Below, one piece after another: positions 1-12,000 of a stretch of 64,000 nucleotides of DNA. The notes under the pieces are model-generated. The model ran no database searches. It was not told where the DNA came from and saw only the letters and a list, made by a program, of their open reading frames with translations. The stretch is taken from assembly GCA_002794785.1 (NCBI GenBank), contig NBBA01000009.1, forward strand, positions 1,116,001 through 1,180,000. The letters are read 5' to 3'. Source of the DNA: Coniferiporia sulphurascens (taxonomy: Eukaryota; Basidiomycota; Agaricomycetes; Hymenochaetales; Hymenochaetaceae). Position 1 is the stretch's first letter. The number at the start of each line of letters is the position of its first letter. A program made the translations under genes and the position numbers.

Positions 1-2312
1 TGGTCTGATCTCTACGCACAATCCGAGGAGGGGAAGGGGCAACTTGTAAGAGTGGACCCTTTGCTGTACAATCCAAGGCGAATGGCAAACAACAAGGTTG
101 GTTAATACATTCCGTTGGCTCTATCGTCTACTACTTACTGGGATTTCAGCGACAAGTAATCGCTGTCGCGAATGAATTACTGGAGTTTGCGGTGACACTA
201 GAAAATCCATACTCTGTTGCCCTTGATGTGCTCCAAATATCGCTTAGGTCAGTGAGCATACATACAAATGTGCTCGTTGAGCGGATTGAATTATACTATT
301 ACACAGTACCGGTGGCGTCCCGTTCACTAGTAATCCTTTACCGGTCGAAATTCGTCCGAACTCCTATGAGACCGTCATTCTGTCGGGAAGAGCAACAGAG
401 GCAGGTAGCCTTGTCATACGCGGTTGCATCTTAGAGCTGTCTGGTGTCGAACCACACGAAACATTGATTCCCATGTTCCCCCAAGAGGAGGAGGAAAAGG
501 TGTTTCTCAGAGCCATCGCTGATTACAACGAAAGCGAACGGTTCAAATCAAAATTTCTTAATGACAAACTAGATGAAATGCACAGACAATCTAACACCGT
601 TCCCTCAGGAAAGGAGAATAAAAGCATTCCGTCTCCGAAATACTTGGAATTAAAGGTTGTTTCGGAGCAACCCTACTTGCGCATACGTAGAACATCCCTC
701 ACGAATGGAGCAGTAATGCTTTATGATGGAGAAACGTGGGTTCAACTATACGCAAATAGGAACACTTAATGAAACTGACTTCTCCCAGGTCGACTATTCG
801 TCTGGTCGTGGAGAACATATCCGTCCTGCCAGTTGACTTCTTGGGATTGTCATTTGACGACTCAGCACAGACTTACTTCGAACAGGCGCTGAACGAAGGC
901 GACCTTAATGCGTTTGAGACATATGAGACAGAATACAACTTGGTCCACAGGCCCGTTTTTTCCTGGGAGCCGGTCATAAACAGAAAGGAAATACTCCCTG
1001 GCAAGGAATGTACGATTTCAGTGAAGTGTTTCGGGAGAGCAGGCTGGTACGCATCAGTTCAATGTCGTTGTTCATTTTCTGATGGAAGCCGCTACATGCA
1101 GCACTGATGGTACAATCCAACTATCGTATTCTTATGCGCGTCGACGGCAAGTGTCTCTGCAGGCGCCTCCGCCAGTATTTTATGCAAGACAGTTGCTGTT
1201 TCCCGTCCTCGTCACCGTATACCAGATGTTAGAGTGTTCAGGCATGAACATTCTACCCATTTCAACGGCGGGTGATTATAACGATCCCGTTGAAAGTGAA
1301 GACCGTAGGGCATTATTAAAAGGTCTCGATGGTCTCGAGTGGTGCGTGTTTACGCTTGACGTACAAAACACGTATGGGCTGCCGTTTGAAGTGACATTGT
1401 CTCACAACTCGGAAAGTGAGTTCGAGGCCGAGGTAAAAGCTACATGTTCTGACCGTGTGTGCAGTATCAACGTCTCGAGTAGTCCCGCCCGGTTCTACTT
1501 ATAAGTACGGCTTTTCCTCAAAACGTAACGTTTAACTAAAAAAACACTCGCAGATTTCTATTACCTATAAGACGCTTTGCTTTGCCATCATCCTTAACGG
1601 CCTCGCCCATCCCATCACTGACAAACCGGCAATTCGTTGTCACTGGTCTAGCGAACGACGAAGATAACGCTCAGAGAGAGCTTTTCTGGCATCGTGAAGA
1701 GCTTCTCAAGAGAGTGCGCGCTACCTGGAAAGAGGTGGGATTATAGCTACTTGGGCATTTTTAACTACATTGACTTCGACATGTTAGACTGCGGGATCAC
1801 GGACGGGGGAATTATCGCTCCGTCAACAGAGATTTACTCAACCGATGCTGAATTCCCTCCGTACGGAAGACATACAAGTACGCTTGTCATTAGCGGGGCA
1901 GGTCGAGGAGGGCTTTACGGGGACAATGAATGAAACTGGAAGACCATACCTAGCTTCTCCCAACCAACACGTGTCGGTCATAGTAAGAGTACACAACTTA
2001 TCTGGTGAGTCTGACTGCACCGTATCAGACCGAAAATTGCATTCTCATTTCACTTCACTTATAGCAGCGCCCCATGTGCTTTCTCTTGCCATCAGCATAG
2101 AGCCTGTAGAATGCGTTGTGTACAATGGCGTACTTAAGAATATTCCACTGGGGCGCCTGGCTGATGGGGGGACAGTGGATCACCAGTTCGTCGTGATTTT
2201 CGTGGCGCAAGGTCAATTTACTATCTCGGCGCAAGCCCAGTCCGTAGCCGTAGGGCAGGGGGTAGATGTCTGCGGAGCAGGAAGATTAATAGTGATCGCG
2301 CAGGAAATCTGA
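1..2312 (+). CDS. TRS120: TRAPPII subunit Trs120/TRAPPC9, C-terminal part
   Basis: Subunit of the TRAPPII tethering complex, which acts as a Rab GEF at the late Golgi. The gene runs in from the left edge, already in frame at base 1. Exons: <1-96, 150-247, 307-735, 789-1046, 1102-1491, 1554-1734, 1788-2004, 2065-2312, giving 638 codons of the C-terminal part. Family hallmarks seen are LLYNPR, GSLVIRGCILELSG, the conserved CFGRAGC-TDGTI stretch (formed only after removing intron 1047-1101), a PVLVTVYQMLEC strand, and the block ending RVRATWKE followed by GELSLRQQR. These match the repeated Ig-like/ASPM-type strands of Trs120 orthologues. Introns are 53-62 nt. An apparent frameshift near 1080 disappears once the 55-nt intron is taken out. 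It converges with VPS55, 249 bp away. Family call is firm; the N-terminal half is outside the window. Confidence 0.9.
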
Positions 2313-2561
2313 GGAAGGTCCGCGATTAGCATGTCATAGTTACTTGTCTCCATGATTGGACATATCATTATTCATTTATGTTTTACGCGTAATTCACTGT
2401 GCTTTTGGTAGTCGCGAGTATGAAAACTCTAAGTATTTCCATTATGAAGCCGAAATTGTGTGCATTCATGAGCGGATTGACGTGCAAATAAACATGCTCA
2501 TTATTACAACCTCCGACAAGAACTCCAAAATGACAAAGATAAAGAAACCAAAAATACACGG

Positions 2562-3127
2562 CTAAAAGTCATCAGACTCTTGCCTGAAGGCGGCTGTATA
2601 TGCTAGAATAGTCCCGTAAACAAGCCTGGGGGCAGCCCGTTATTCCAGATATTGTACAATAACTGAACTAATAAAGAACGTACCCTCCTCCAATTATTGA
2701 CATGGCACAAGCAGCCGGGCGGATGATTTCCGCGTGTGCAAGTATCAAGGGCAACGCAAACCCGGTAACGACGACCATGGACGTGATAAAACGTCCGAGG
2801 TCCACAGGGCCTGAACCCTCCGAATCCGTGGAAAAATCGTCCGAGCCGCAATGAGCGAAGATGGCGTTAGGAAGCGGAGCAACCACAAACGTCAAAGCTA
2901 ACATCCGAAGGTGAGATCCAGCTCGAAAGGAGAATGAGGGCAAACTTACCAACGAGCAGAGGCAGCCAGTTTGACCAGAGTGCGCAAGAAAGGATGATGA
3001 GGAGGAAGCCGACGGCAAGGACGAAGGACAACAATATTACGGCTTCGTTCAAGAATAAACAAAGTCAGAAAGTGTCAGGATGGTGCCAGGAAGGTAAGTG
3101 TTCCATACTTTTCAGGCCGGCCGCCAT
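2562..3127 (-). CDS. VPS55: Vps55/LEPROT family endosomal membrane protein
   Basis: Small four-helix membrane protein that, with Vps68 in yeast, controls late-endosome-to-vacuole sorting. Exons on the minus strand: 3109-3127, 3042-2950, 2897-2684, 2625-2562, giving 129 residues. The ATG sits in a 19-nt first coding exon and the protein starts MAAGLKT. Four hydrophobic helices are visible (about residues 7-29, 34-50, 76-95, 99-120). Family signatures are GFLLIILSCALW, APLPNAIF and the GGGLVYG stretch near the end. The last exon uses acceptor 2626-2627; without it the frame would run into a false stop at 2672. Length fits the family (about 130 residues). The 3' end faces TRS120 and the 5' side faces a 1-kb gene-free stretch. 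Confidence 0.93.
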
Positions 3128-4152
3128 TGCGAGTCAATGTTGAAACTTGAGGTTAGTTAACGAGATGATAGAGCCGCCGCAGCTCGCGCCTTATGCGATT
3201 GTTCACATACCCATTTCAGGCAAATTCAAAAGTAACGCTACCTTACTAACTGTATTTTACGACGGCACTAACATTCGAATGTATCTCATTTACTCTTTCG
3301 GTACCAGTTTACCAGGTACCAAGAGGCCTTGCCCAACTTTTAACTTTTGTCCACTTCAACTTGAAATAAATGCGAGACTCTTATACAATGCCGCAATGCC
3401 AGACAAAGTCACAAAACACAATCGAATTGAAAAGTTGATCAACGCGAGAATTATTGACCTCCGCACTCGAGATTTTATAAAGCGGACCAAAAGCATGAGA
3501 AAGATGGAAGGCGTTGGTCACTATTGACACCTGTGGCTCATAGCTCTTTCTCCCGCAAATGGCGATGGTGATGCCAATGGTTGCGGAAGTAACTCAAAGT
3601 GCCTATTACCACTATAGACGTACCTAGGGTCACAAAGTAACTAAGCGTCCCATGCTTAAACATACTAAGGCTAGTACAGTCTCTTGAGAATCGAGATGCG
3701 TTCACTACTGCAACCCAAAGTTGCAAGCACAGAGGCAGCTCTGTTGGAGATGGCGATTCGGTCTTGTGGATGGTTATAACTTATTGGACGATGATAATGC
3801 TTTGGATGCACCATCTATCTGTTTGACAAAGGACATGGCGCTGAATGTCTGAACATTACATTAGACGAGGAATTGAAGAAGTCGAACGGCTAGTTGTAGC
3901 CGATGTACACAGGAGCGGCTAAATTCTACGTTTTGTTCCATCTTAGCACCCGGGATCACGGTGTGTTCCACCTTGGCTTTAGTACCTGGGCAGTTGGGCT
4001 CACCGCGACAAGTACTATATCCAGCAAAGAACAGGCAACGGAGAATGTGCTTAATCCTTTGTCACATACATGAATGAAGGCACACACCGATAAAAATAAA
4101 GCACACAATTTACAGACACTCGCACTTCGAAAAACGTGCGGTCAATGTTCGT
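3128..4152. other. 1-kb gene-free stretch between VPS55 and ELF1
   Basis: It holds the VPS55 promoter at its left end and the ELF1 3' flank at its right end. An open frame of 126 codons on the plus strand (3147-3527) does not begin with ATG and shows no recognisable family. Two imperfect copies of an AGTAACT-containing segment lie near 3590 and 3640. I see no RNA gene or transposon termini. Confidence 0.5.
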
Positions 4153-4595
4153 CTAGTCCTCATCACTGGCTTCAGCTGGTTGTGACCTTGGCCTTGATGG
4201 ACCTGCACCGTGAACATCATCACCTTCCCCCTCCTGTGCCTTGTCAGCAGCATCCATCCACTCGGCGTAGATATCAATAGGTTCCAATAGGTCTAGTCAG
4301 AGTGGAAGTTTCTTTAGCTGGTCACTGGTAATGTCTCGGTCTTGATTACTAACGGTTGACTTTAGTCTGGAACCTTTGACTGCAAACCCTGCATAAGAGG
4401 TTTGCAACGCCTTCCTTCCGGTCAATCTTGACGTTCACTGATTTTTCGTGGTGGCAAAATAGACAAGTGAATGTAGTATCTGCAGAGACAGCGTTAATGA
4501 CAACGAACACCCCAGAGCTAGCATATAGACATGCCTAGAGGCACCCTTGTCCTAGGGGTCGCCGGCTTTCTCGTTGACTTCTTACGCTTCCCCAT
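4153..4595 (-). CDS. ELF1: Transcription elongation factor Elf1 (ELOF1), zinc ribbon
   Basis: Small zinc-ribbon factor that travels with RNA polymerase II and, in yeast and humans, supports elongation through nucleosomes and transcription-coupled repair. Exons: 4595-4535, 4479-4354, 4292-4153, giving 108 residues. The start [11 protein letters not shown] is the conserved basic N-terminus. Two CxxC pairs (C26/C29 and C50/C53) form the zinc ribbon, followed by the family motif EPIDIYAEW. The first intron (4534-4480) starts with GC rather than GT; only this junction gives the conserved VPLDTTFTC stretch. The tail after residue 80 is acidic and Ser/Pro-rich, ending ASDED, a fungal-type extension beyond the roughly 83-residue human protein. 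It is divergent from the kinesin-5 gene with 197 bp between the starts. Confidence 0.92.
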
Positions 4596-4792
4596 CGAGT
4601 TACTGCGCAGGAGTCAAGAAGCTGTAGGGTTCGGCCACGCATCGACTTGACTTGTGCTCGGCCGGTCACGCGCAAGTTATACATCACGTGATTGACGCGT
4701 CCATTGTTGGATGTGGCAAGTGGCTTTCGTCTTGCCTCCAGCGTCGCGACCTCGCGAGTACTGTCCCATCGCCTTCGTCTTTATCTGCTGGA
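4596..4792. promoter_or_regulatory. Shared divergent promoter ELF1 / kinesin-5
   Basis: 197 bp separate the ATG of ELF1 (minus) from the ATG of the kinesin-5 gene (plus), so both core promoters must lie here or overlap the 5' ends. No clear TATA box is visible. Inferred from gene geometry only. Confidence 0.5.
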
Positions 4793-7700
4793 ATGGCGAC
4801 GCGTCGACCCGCATCGCGGGCACGCAACAACACTGGTACACTAATTCCTCCCCCCTCAGCATCCACTGGATCCACTAGATCTCGCCTTGCTGTTGCGAAG
4901 GCTCGTCCTGAACTTACTACTTCAAACGAAGATGCATACGAGTATACCGATGCGACGGCTGCTTCCCAAGTGGTCCCAAAAAAGACGCAACAAGCCAATG
5001 ATGGAGCAGAATCACATATACAGGTTGTCATCCGTTGTCGAAGACGTTCCGAGAGGGAGATCCAGGAGGGCTCACCTATTATTATATCGACTGATGGTCC
5101 GAGAGCACAAACTGTCACGATTGAGACTGCCGCGACAACTTCTGTCCTTGGTGTCGTAACACTACCGCCGACTCGAACTTATCCATTTGACGTAGTCTTC
5201 GGACCTGAGGCCGATCAATCCATGGTCTACCAAGATGTCGTGCATCCCATGCTGGATGAAGTGTTGAAGGGCTATAATTGCACACTCTTTGCTTACGGGC
5301 AAACAGGAACAGGGAAAACGTGCGTAATATACGAAATTCTCTCTTAGCACGGTCTAATTCTGCTATAACAATTCAGCTATACAATGCAGGGAGACGTGTC
5401 GCTGACACCGCTGGGGAACCCTTCTGCTCAAGCAGGAATGATCCCGCGCGTACTCTTCAAACTTTTCCATCAACTCGACAGCTCTGGATCCGACTACAGT
5501 GTCAAGGTGTCTTACGTTGAACTATATAACGAAGAATTACGCGATCTTCTTGCTTCTGAGTTCACCGCGCCAACGGGCAACGCCCAGCCCATGAGCATGA
5601 GTGCCCCGAAAGAGAACCAGGGTGGCTTGAAGATCTTTGACGACTCGAGCAAGAAAGGTGTACTCATCCAGGGTCTGGAGGAAATACCAGTCAAGGACTT
5701 CAATGATGCTCTGGCCCTTTTGGAAAAAGGAAGTCAGAGAAGGCAGATTGCGGCAACAAAGTTCAACGACCATTCGAGCCGTTCCCATTCAGTGTTTTCC
5801 ATTACTGTGCACTCCAAGGAGACTTCTTCGCTTGGGGATGACCTCCTTAAAGTCGGGAAGCTTAATCTTGTCGACCTGGCAGGCTCTGAAAATATAGGAA
5901 GGTCCGGCGCGGAAAACAAACGAGCCCGGGAAGCGGGCATGATCAATCAAAGCTTGCTTACTCTGGGTCGAGTAATTAATGCGCTCGTCGACAAATCATC
6001 GCATGTTCCTTACCGGTAAGTCATAAGACTTCGGGTTAAGTATAAGGGACTTACACTTTGTCAGTGAATCGAAGCTTACTCGTCTTTTACAAGATTCTCT
6101 TGGCGGGCGCACGAAAACTTGCATCATAGCAACAGTCTCACCCGCACGTTCAAACATGGAGGAGACTCTTTCTACGCTCGATTATGCAATACGTGCTAAA
6201 TCAATTCGCAACAAGCCCGAAGTGAACCAGCGTATGACTCGTAATGCCCTTCTCAAGGAGTACGTCGCGGAAATAGAACGCCTTAAGTCGGATGTTCTGG
6301 CTGCTCGCGAGAAAAATGGGATATACTTCTCGGAGGAGACGTGGACACAACTCAGTACGGAGCATGAACTACGACAGACTGAGGTGGAAGAGGCGAAGAA
6401 GCAAGTGGAGATGATCGAAAGTCAGATGCGGTCGGTGCGAGAGGAATTTGAACAGAGTATTGCCTTGCTGATGAAAACGGACGGAGAGCTAAAACAGACT
6501 AAAGAAAAGCTCAGGTCCCGGGAAGGAGAACTGAGGCAGAAGGAGGGGGAGCTGGTCGACGTCAAAGTCGCACTCGAGGAGGAGGTCGTCGTTCGGAAGG
6601 CGCACGAGGTCAGCGAAAATGCTCTTGACGACGTCGCTCATGGTTTAAAGAAGGTAGTGGAGGAGAGCACAGGCGATGTGTCAGCACTCTTTAACAAAAT
6701 CGGTGAGCGGGGTAATAAAAGCTGAGGATTGCTGACCCGACCCAATAAACGTCATTGTAGAACGCAAAATGCTTGAGTTCGACACGAACTCCAAGGCGAT
6801 CAGAGGGCAGAGCAAGCTCCTAGATACTGAAACACGATCTTTTCTATCGACTTTGGAAGATTTCACAAAGGCTACGGAGCAATCTATGACCGTGACACGA
6901 CACCTGGCCGACTCACTCCAAAAAATGGAGACGACCTCTCTATTTGCTCATCGTCAGTTCCTTGAAGAGCACGCTGAGCGAGCCCAAAAATCGCTGAAAA
7001 TGATCCAGATGAAGGAGGACGCTTCCGAACAAAACCTGACAAGCATCTGGACAATAGTTAAGGAAGTACAGGATCGTTTGGCGAATGAGCTGTCTGCTTG
7101 GTCGGCAAGCACTCAAAAGGAAATTCAGACTATGTGTAACGACATCGAAGAAGTTGGCGCTGTGAATTTTGCGACGGTAAGCCGTTAGCATATTCGAAAG
7201 ACTACCGAGAATAAACTCGTTACAGGCTGAACAAGCATTGCGGGCCCTGGGATCTGTTGTCGAAAAACTTACGAAGGAAGCCCGCATGATCGTCGAAACT
7301 GAGCGGAAAGCTAGCGAACGACAGAGCGAGCTTGTCTCACGTACGGCCCAATATGAAATATCGAGATTGAGGGAACAAAATGCCCAGCTTGCGGAATCAC
7401 TAGAATTAGAAAAGAGGAGTGCGATGAAGGCAAGAGATGGTCTCATCAAACGTGTTTCTTCTTTACTAGTGGATTTCACGGAAGAACGGGATCGCGGACT
7501 CCGGGAAATTGTGTACGGCGCGCAGCAATCGAACTCGAAAGCTTTGGAACAAACAGAGTCTTTCGCCAAAGAACATAATGTACTTATCGGTGAGTGCAGT
7601 ACGCGCGGGCGCAGTTGGGGTGCATCCCTCGATAAGGTCGCTATCGAGAGTAATCAAGCGAGGCTATCCGCAGCAGAGGTGGTGCATTTTTTATCAGACT

Positions 7701-8702
7701 TTGACCCCAATCCTGACGGTATAGCTTAGGGCTTGAACGCCGCAAGGGCGTCAGTGCAGGAAGGACTTTCAGAGATGTGCGCTTCGGTAGCCACTACTAT
7801 AAAAGCACACTCGGAAGAGACGATACACGTTTCAAATACGTTAAATTCATGTTCCAAAGGTCGGGTTCTATGGCGACTTAATTCGGTCAAGTTCGATGAC
7901 GTAAATTATCCACAGTCTTCGAAAGGGATCGCAAAATTAAGAGGGCACGTATTGAGATCACTTCTCAAGTTGGGGGAGACGTACAGTCCGCTCTGCGGAG
8001 TTCCCAAGGTGTCGTTGAATCGACGTCGAAAGCCCTGGACGCGTTCGGAAAACAATTAAACGCTGAGGTCCGTGTATAAGTTACAACTCGTCCAAAGATG
8101 ACACCTTAAATATACGTGCGCAGACGAGTACGCTGGCAAAGCGAATTCATTCTTATGCGTCCTCGGCATCTTCGCATATATCGACGGTGCAACGACAGAA
8201 TCAGCTCATGCTTGAGCAAGGCACTCGACAAATGTCACCCACAGGTTCAACACCGCAGAAACGGAAATGGCAATATACCGACAGATGGGAGCGAACACGA
8301 AGTCGCTCGGATCTCCTGCAAGACTTCCGGGAATCACGAGAAAATTCTACACTAGATGATGTGCGTTGCGTGGTGCAGACCGGACAATTACCTTCGGACG
8401 GCCAGGTTCTAGAAGAAATAGAGGAGGAAAGGAAGCCTGACGATGCTACAGGAGGCTTAGACTTAGAGGTGGAACAGGATCCATTGCATGAATCTCGGGA
8501 GCCTTCCCCTATGGCTCTTTCAGGAGAATGCAGCGAGCCTACCTCGATGCCTGGACCACATTTATCAGTAGTAAAGCTCGAACCAGAAGAGCTTGTGGCT
8601 CCGCTTAAGAGCCAACCAGTGCGCTCGACTTTACGGGAGAAATCCACGAACATCGTCCCTGAAGTGAGGACAAGGGTGACTAGGTACTCCAGAAGACGGT
8701 AG
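4793..8702 (+). CDS. bimC: Kinesin-5 (BimC/Cin8/Eg5) mitotic motor
   Basis: Plus-end-directed homotetrameric kinesin that slides antiparallel spindle microtubules. Exons: 4793-5319, 5377-6015, 6065-6702, 6761-7176, 7226-7678, 7730-7859, 7916-8067, 8124-8702; 1177 residues, usual for the family. The N-terminal motor has the P-loop GQTGTGKT (residues 169-176), switch I SSRSHS (309-314) and switch II DLAGSE (342-347), then [20 protein letters not shown] long coiled-coil stalk runs from about 420 to 1000. The tail carries the BimC box around residues 1026-1040 ([10 protein letters not shown]), with the Thr-Pro that CDK1 phosphorylates in this family. Donors at 7860 (GTCGGG) and 8068 (GTCCGT) are weak but needed for frame. 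The next gene is another kinesin in the same direction, 314 bp downstream. Confidence 0.95.
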
Positions 8703-9016
8703 TCAATCGAGTTGATCGTATTCATATTTATTGATACTCGCTTTTAATTGTACTTGTAATACTATGTACTAGTTTGGTTCTTTGACGACCGGACTTACTA
8801 CGCGGTCTTTGCTCTCTACTTTGGACTGTAGTCTGGGTGGCTGTCCGTAGCTTGATTACAAATCTTACAAAGGTCCTGCAACGCGCGACGTTCGCGCGTA
8901 GCATCTCCCACTTGCGGACGCTGTTTAGGGAGCCTTCAGCTGGCATAACACTAAGTCCATACCTGGTGCATCTTGTGTGTAGGGCTACTTTGTAGCGTAC
9001 GCCCCTTCCTCTCAGC
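8703..9016. other. Intergenic spacer between the two kinesin genes
   Basis: 314 bp holding the 3' flank of kinesin-5 and the promoter of kinesin-1. The start has AT-rich sequence suitable for a 3' end. Minus-strand open frames across it are shadows of the first kinesin-1 exons and have no family match. Confidence 0.5.
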
Positions 9017-12000
9017 ATGGCGTCTACGGCGTCTACAAATATCAAGGTCGTCTGCCGGTACATGTCTAATTTCTTGACCTGACGCGAGATACTGACACCA
9101 GCTCCTGTACAGTTTCCGGCCACCAAACTCAATTGAACAGCGCGAGGGAGGAGAGATTGTGGTGTCCTTCGATAGCAACCTTCGTACCGTACAGTTGAGG
9201 TCGGCAAGTACAGGACCAGAAAGAGATGGCTTTACGTTCGATCGCGTCTTCCCTATGGGTACACAGCAGGTCGAAATTTTCGAGTATGGAGTGAAAGAGT
9301 AAGTGCACCCTTGCAGCAATTAACAGCTAGAGAGGATCTTGACTAAAACATTTAATTAGCATTGTAGCAGGTGAGTATTGATTCTGCTACGCGGCGCCGC
9401 TGTCGTATCCGGCAGCATATACTAAACGAAGTCAAATAGATGTCATGGATGGTTACAACGGGACCGTGTTTGCGTATGGCCAAACAGGAAGCGGGAAGAC
9501 CTTCACGATGATGGTAAGCTTTGCATTTCCGATCGACGAAAGATCTTCATCTCACCGCATGCAGGGCGCCGATATCGACAATACTGATCTCAAAGGCATT
9601 ATCCCCCGCATAACGGAACAAATATTCACTTCAATAGTCGAATCAGACCCGCATCTTGAATATTTGGTCAAAGTATCCTATATGGAGATTTATTTAGAGC
9701 GCATACGTGACTTGCTTGCGCGTGAGTAATAAGGAGCTGACGCAGACGCCAAAAGGTATACTGAATAGGTCCTCCTAGCTCAGAACGATAATTTGCAAGT
9801 CCACGAAGAAAAGAATAAGGGCGTGTACGTGAAGAACCTGTCGGACTATTACGTCGGCAGTGCGAAGGAAGTCTACGAAATTATGAGGCAGGGTGGTCAA
9901 GCTCGTATTGTGTCGGCGACCAGTAAGCGATCCACTTGGAAATTTGAATGTAACCTTCAGCTAGAGTATTACAGACATGAATGCGGAGAGTTCGAGGTCA
10001 CATTCAATCTTTTTAATTACCATCAACCAACGAAACACGGACACCGGCGCTCAGAAGACGGGAAACCTGTACCTCGTTGATCTGGCTGGCTCTGAGAAAG
10101 TTGGGAAGACTGGGGCTTCTGGTCAAACTCTTGAGGAGGCGAAAAAGATCAACAAGTCGCTTTCTGCCCTCGGGATGGTTATTAACGCGCTGACAGATGG
10201 AAAGGTGCGGGACTAGTTAAGTAACGCTGTTTAGAACGAGTCTATTAACCACCGCCTTTTAGTCAACACACATCCCATACCGTGATTCAAAGCTCACTCG
10301 CATTCTCCAAGAGTCTCTTGGCGGAAACTCGCGCACCACACTTATAATCAATTGTTCCCCTTCCTCCTACAATGAGCCCGAAACCCTTTCTACTCTCCGT
10401 TTCGGTATCCGCGCGAAGTCTATCAAGAACACTGCTCGTGTCAATGCTGAACTTTCTCCGGCGGAGCTAAAAGCGCGTTTGAAACAGGCTCAGGTAGCAA
10501 ATGCATCCTTCCAAACCTATATTGCCGCTCTCGAGGCCGAGTTGGCCATTTGGCGGAGTGGAGGCTCTGTCGATCAAACTGAGTGGGCTTCCCCAGACAA
10601 GGCAAGTAGTCCTATGCCAAGCAGGAAGGCTCCCCCACCCTCAACGCCTTCTTCGGCAAGAAGCATGACTCCGATAAACCCGGTCATCGAAACTCTGCGC
10701 GGAGAGCTTGACAGCCGACCACAGACACCAACTGTTGTTGGGCTGGATAAAGACGAAAGAGAAGATTTCCTGAAGCGCGAGAACGAGCTGAGTGACCAAC
10801 TTGCGGAAAGGGAAGGTGTACTTGTGGCGACGGAGAAGCTATTGAAAGAGACGCGCGACGAACTTGCCTTCTTGAAAGATCAGGAGCGCGCTCTCTCGAC
10901 GGTAGGCAAAAACTTCGTTTTCGCGGAATCGGGAGGATTAATTTATGGGATGTGCATGTCTTACAGGAAAATAAGTCTATGTCGGCGCAATTGAACGATC
11001 TGCGTCTGCAGGTAGAACGATTGGATTATGATAACAAGGAGGGCGCCATTACTGTCGACATTCTCAAAGAGCAGAACCAAGACGCAACTCGCGAGCTTGA
11101 AGAGCTCCGTCAAGCAATTGCCGATCTTAAGACCAGCCAAAAAGATCCTTCCCTTGAGGACAAGGAGAAGAAAAAGCAGGAAAAGATGGCTCTCATGATG
11201 GCCAAATTTGATGCTGTAGGTCGCTTTCAAATTTAACCTTATGGGTTTGCACGTATTAAACCTATTTTCAGCAAGGCACATTCTCAGAGAAGGATGAAAC
11301 TTTACGAGCACTTCTATCCAAATTGGACGCTGTTGATGCGGACTCTGTTGCATCTTCGTTGACGGCCGATGATATTACTCTTATTCGTCGCCAGCTCTCA
11401 GAAGGGCAGTCACTTGTCCGTGAGACCATCGAGCGCCTTCGACAAAGCCAGGAGGAGAACGAGATGATTACACGACGGCGTGATGAGGTAGAAAGTCGAC
11501 TCGCCGCACTTGAGGCGGAATACGAGGAGCTTCTTGAAAGAACAATAAATGACGAAGAAACAAGCAACGTTGACGTTGCGGAGTCTATGGCTGAGCTTAA
11601 GGTCGGAACACACTTTTTGGGTGCGGCGTATCCATTGATTAGTGTATTTTGCAGAACAAACTCGAAGCTCAATATGCTGCGAAGCGAGAAGCACATCTTA
11701 GTGAAGTTGTCGATCTTAAACAGCAGGTCGAAATGCGTCAGGCCGATATTCGCAGCCTCAATGCCACAATTGATGGACTTAAGGGCGTCAACGAGGAGCT
11801 GAAGGTCATTCACAGTTTTTCAGGATTCCTTGTTGCGCCTCGTCCTGACAATGAGTTACATTTTCAGCGCGCGTTTGCTGTTACGTCGGCTGGCATAGAG
11901 GGCGGCAAAAATTTGGCGGAAAGCGCGGCCGATCTGGAGCGGACGCGTAAGGCGATCAACGTCCAGCTTGCCGAATTCGATGGCGTGAAGAAATCGCTAA

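Noticed and set aside
1047..1101. Apparent frameshift in TRS120 near 1080, with overlapping frames
   Set aside because: Removing a 55-nt GT-AG intron restores the frame and gives the conserved CFGRAGCTDGTI stretch.
3147..3527. 126-codon plus-strand open frame upstream of VPS55
   Set aside because: No ATG start, no recognisable motif, and it overlaps the VPS55 promoter.
7590..7614. A second intron inside kinesin-5 exon 5 (GTGAGTGCAG to GCGCAG)
   Set aside because: It would be 25 nt, and read-through keeps an unbroken coiled-coil frame.
11805..11867. Coding read-through of a stop-free 63-nt segment in kinesin-1
   Set aside because: It has GT and AG ends and no similarity to kinesin; removing it joins two conserved blocks. 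Transcript data could overturn this.
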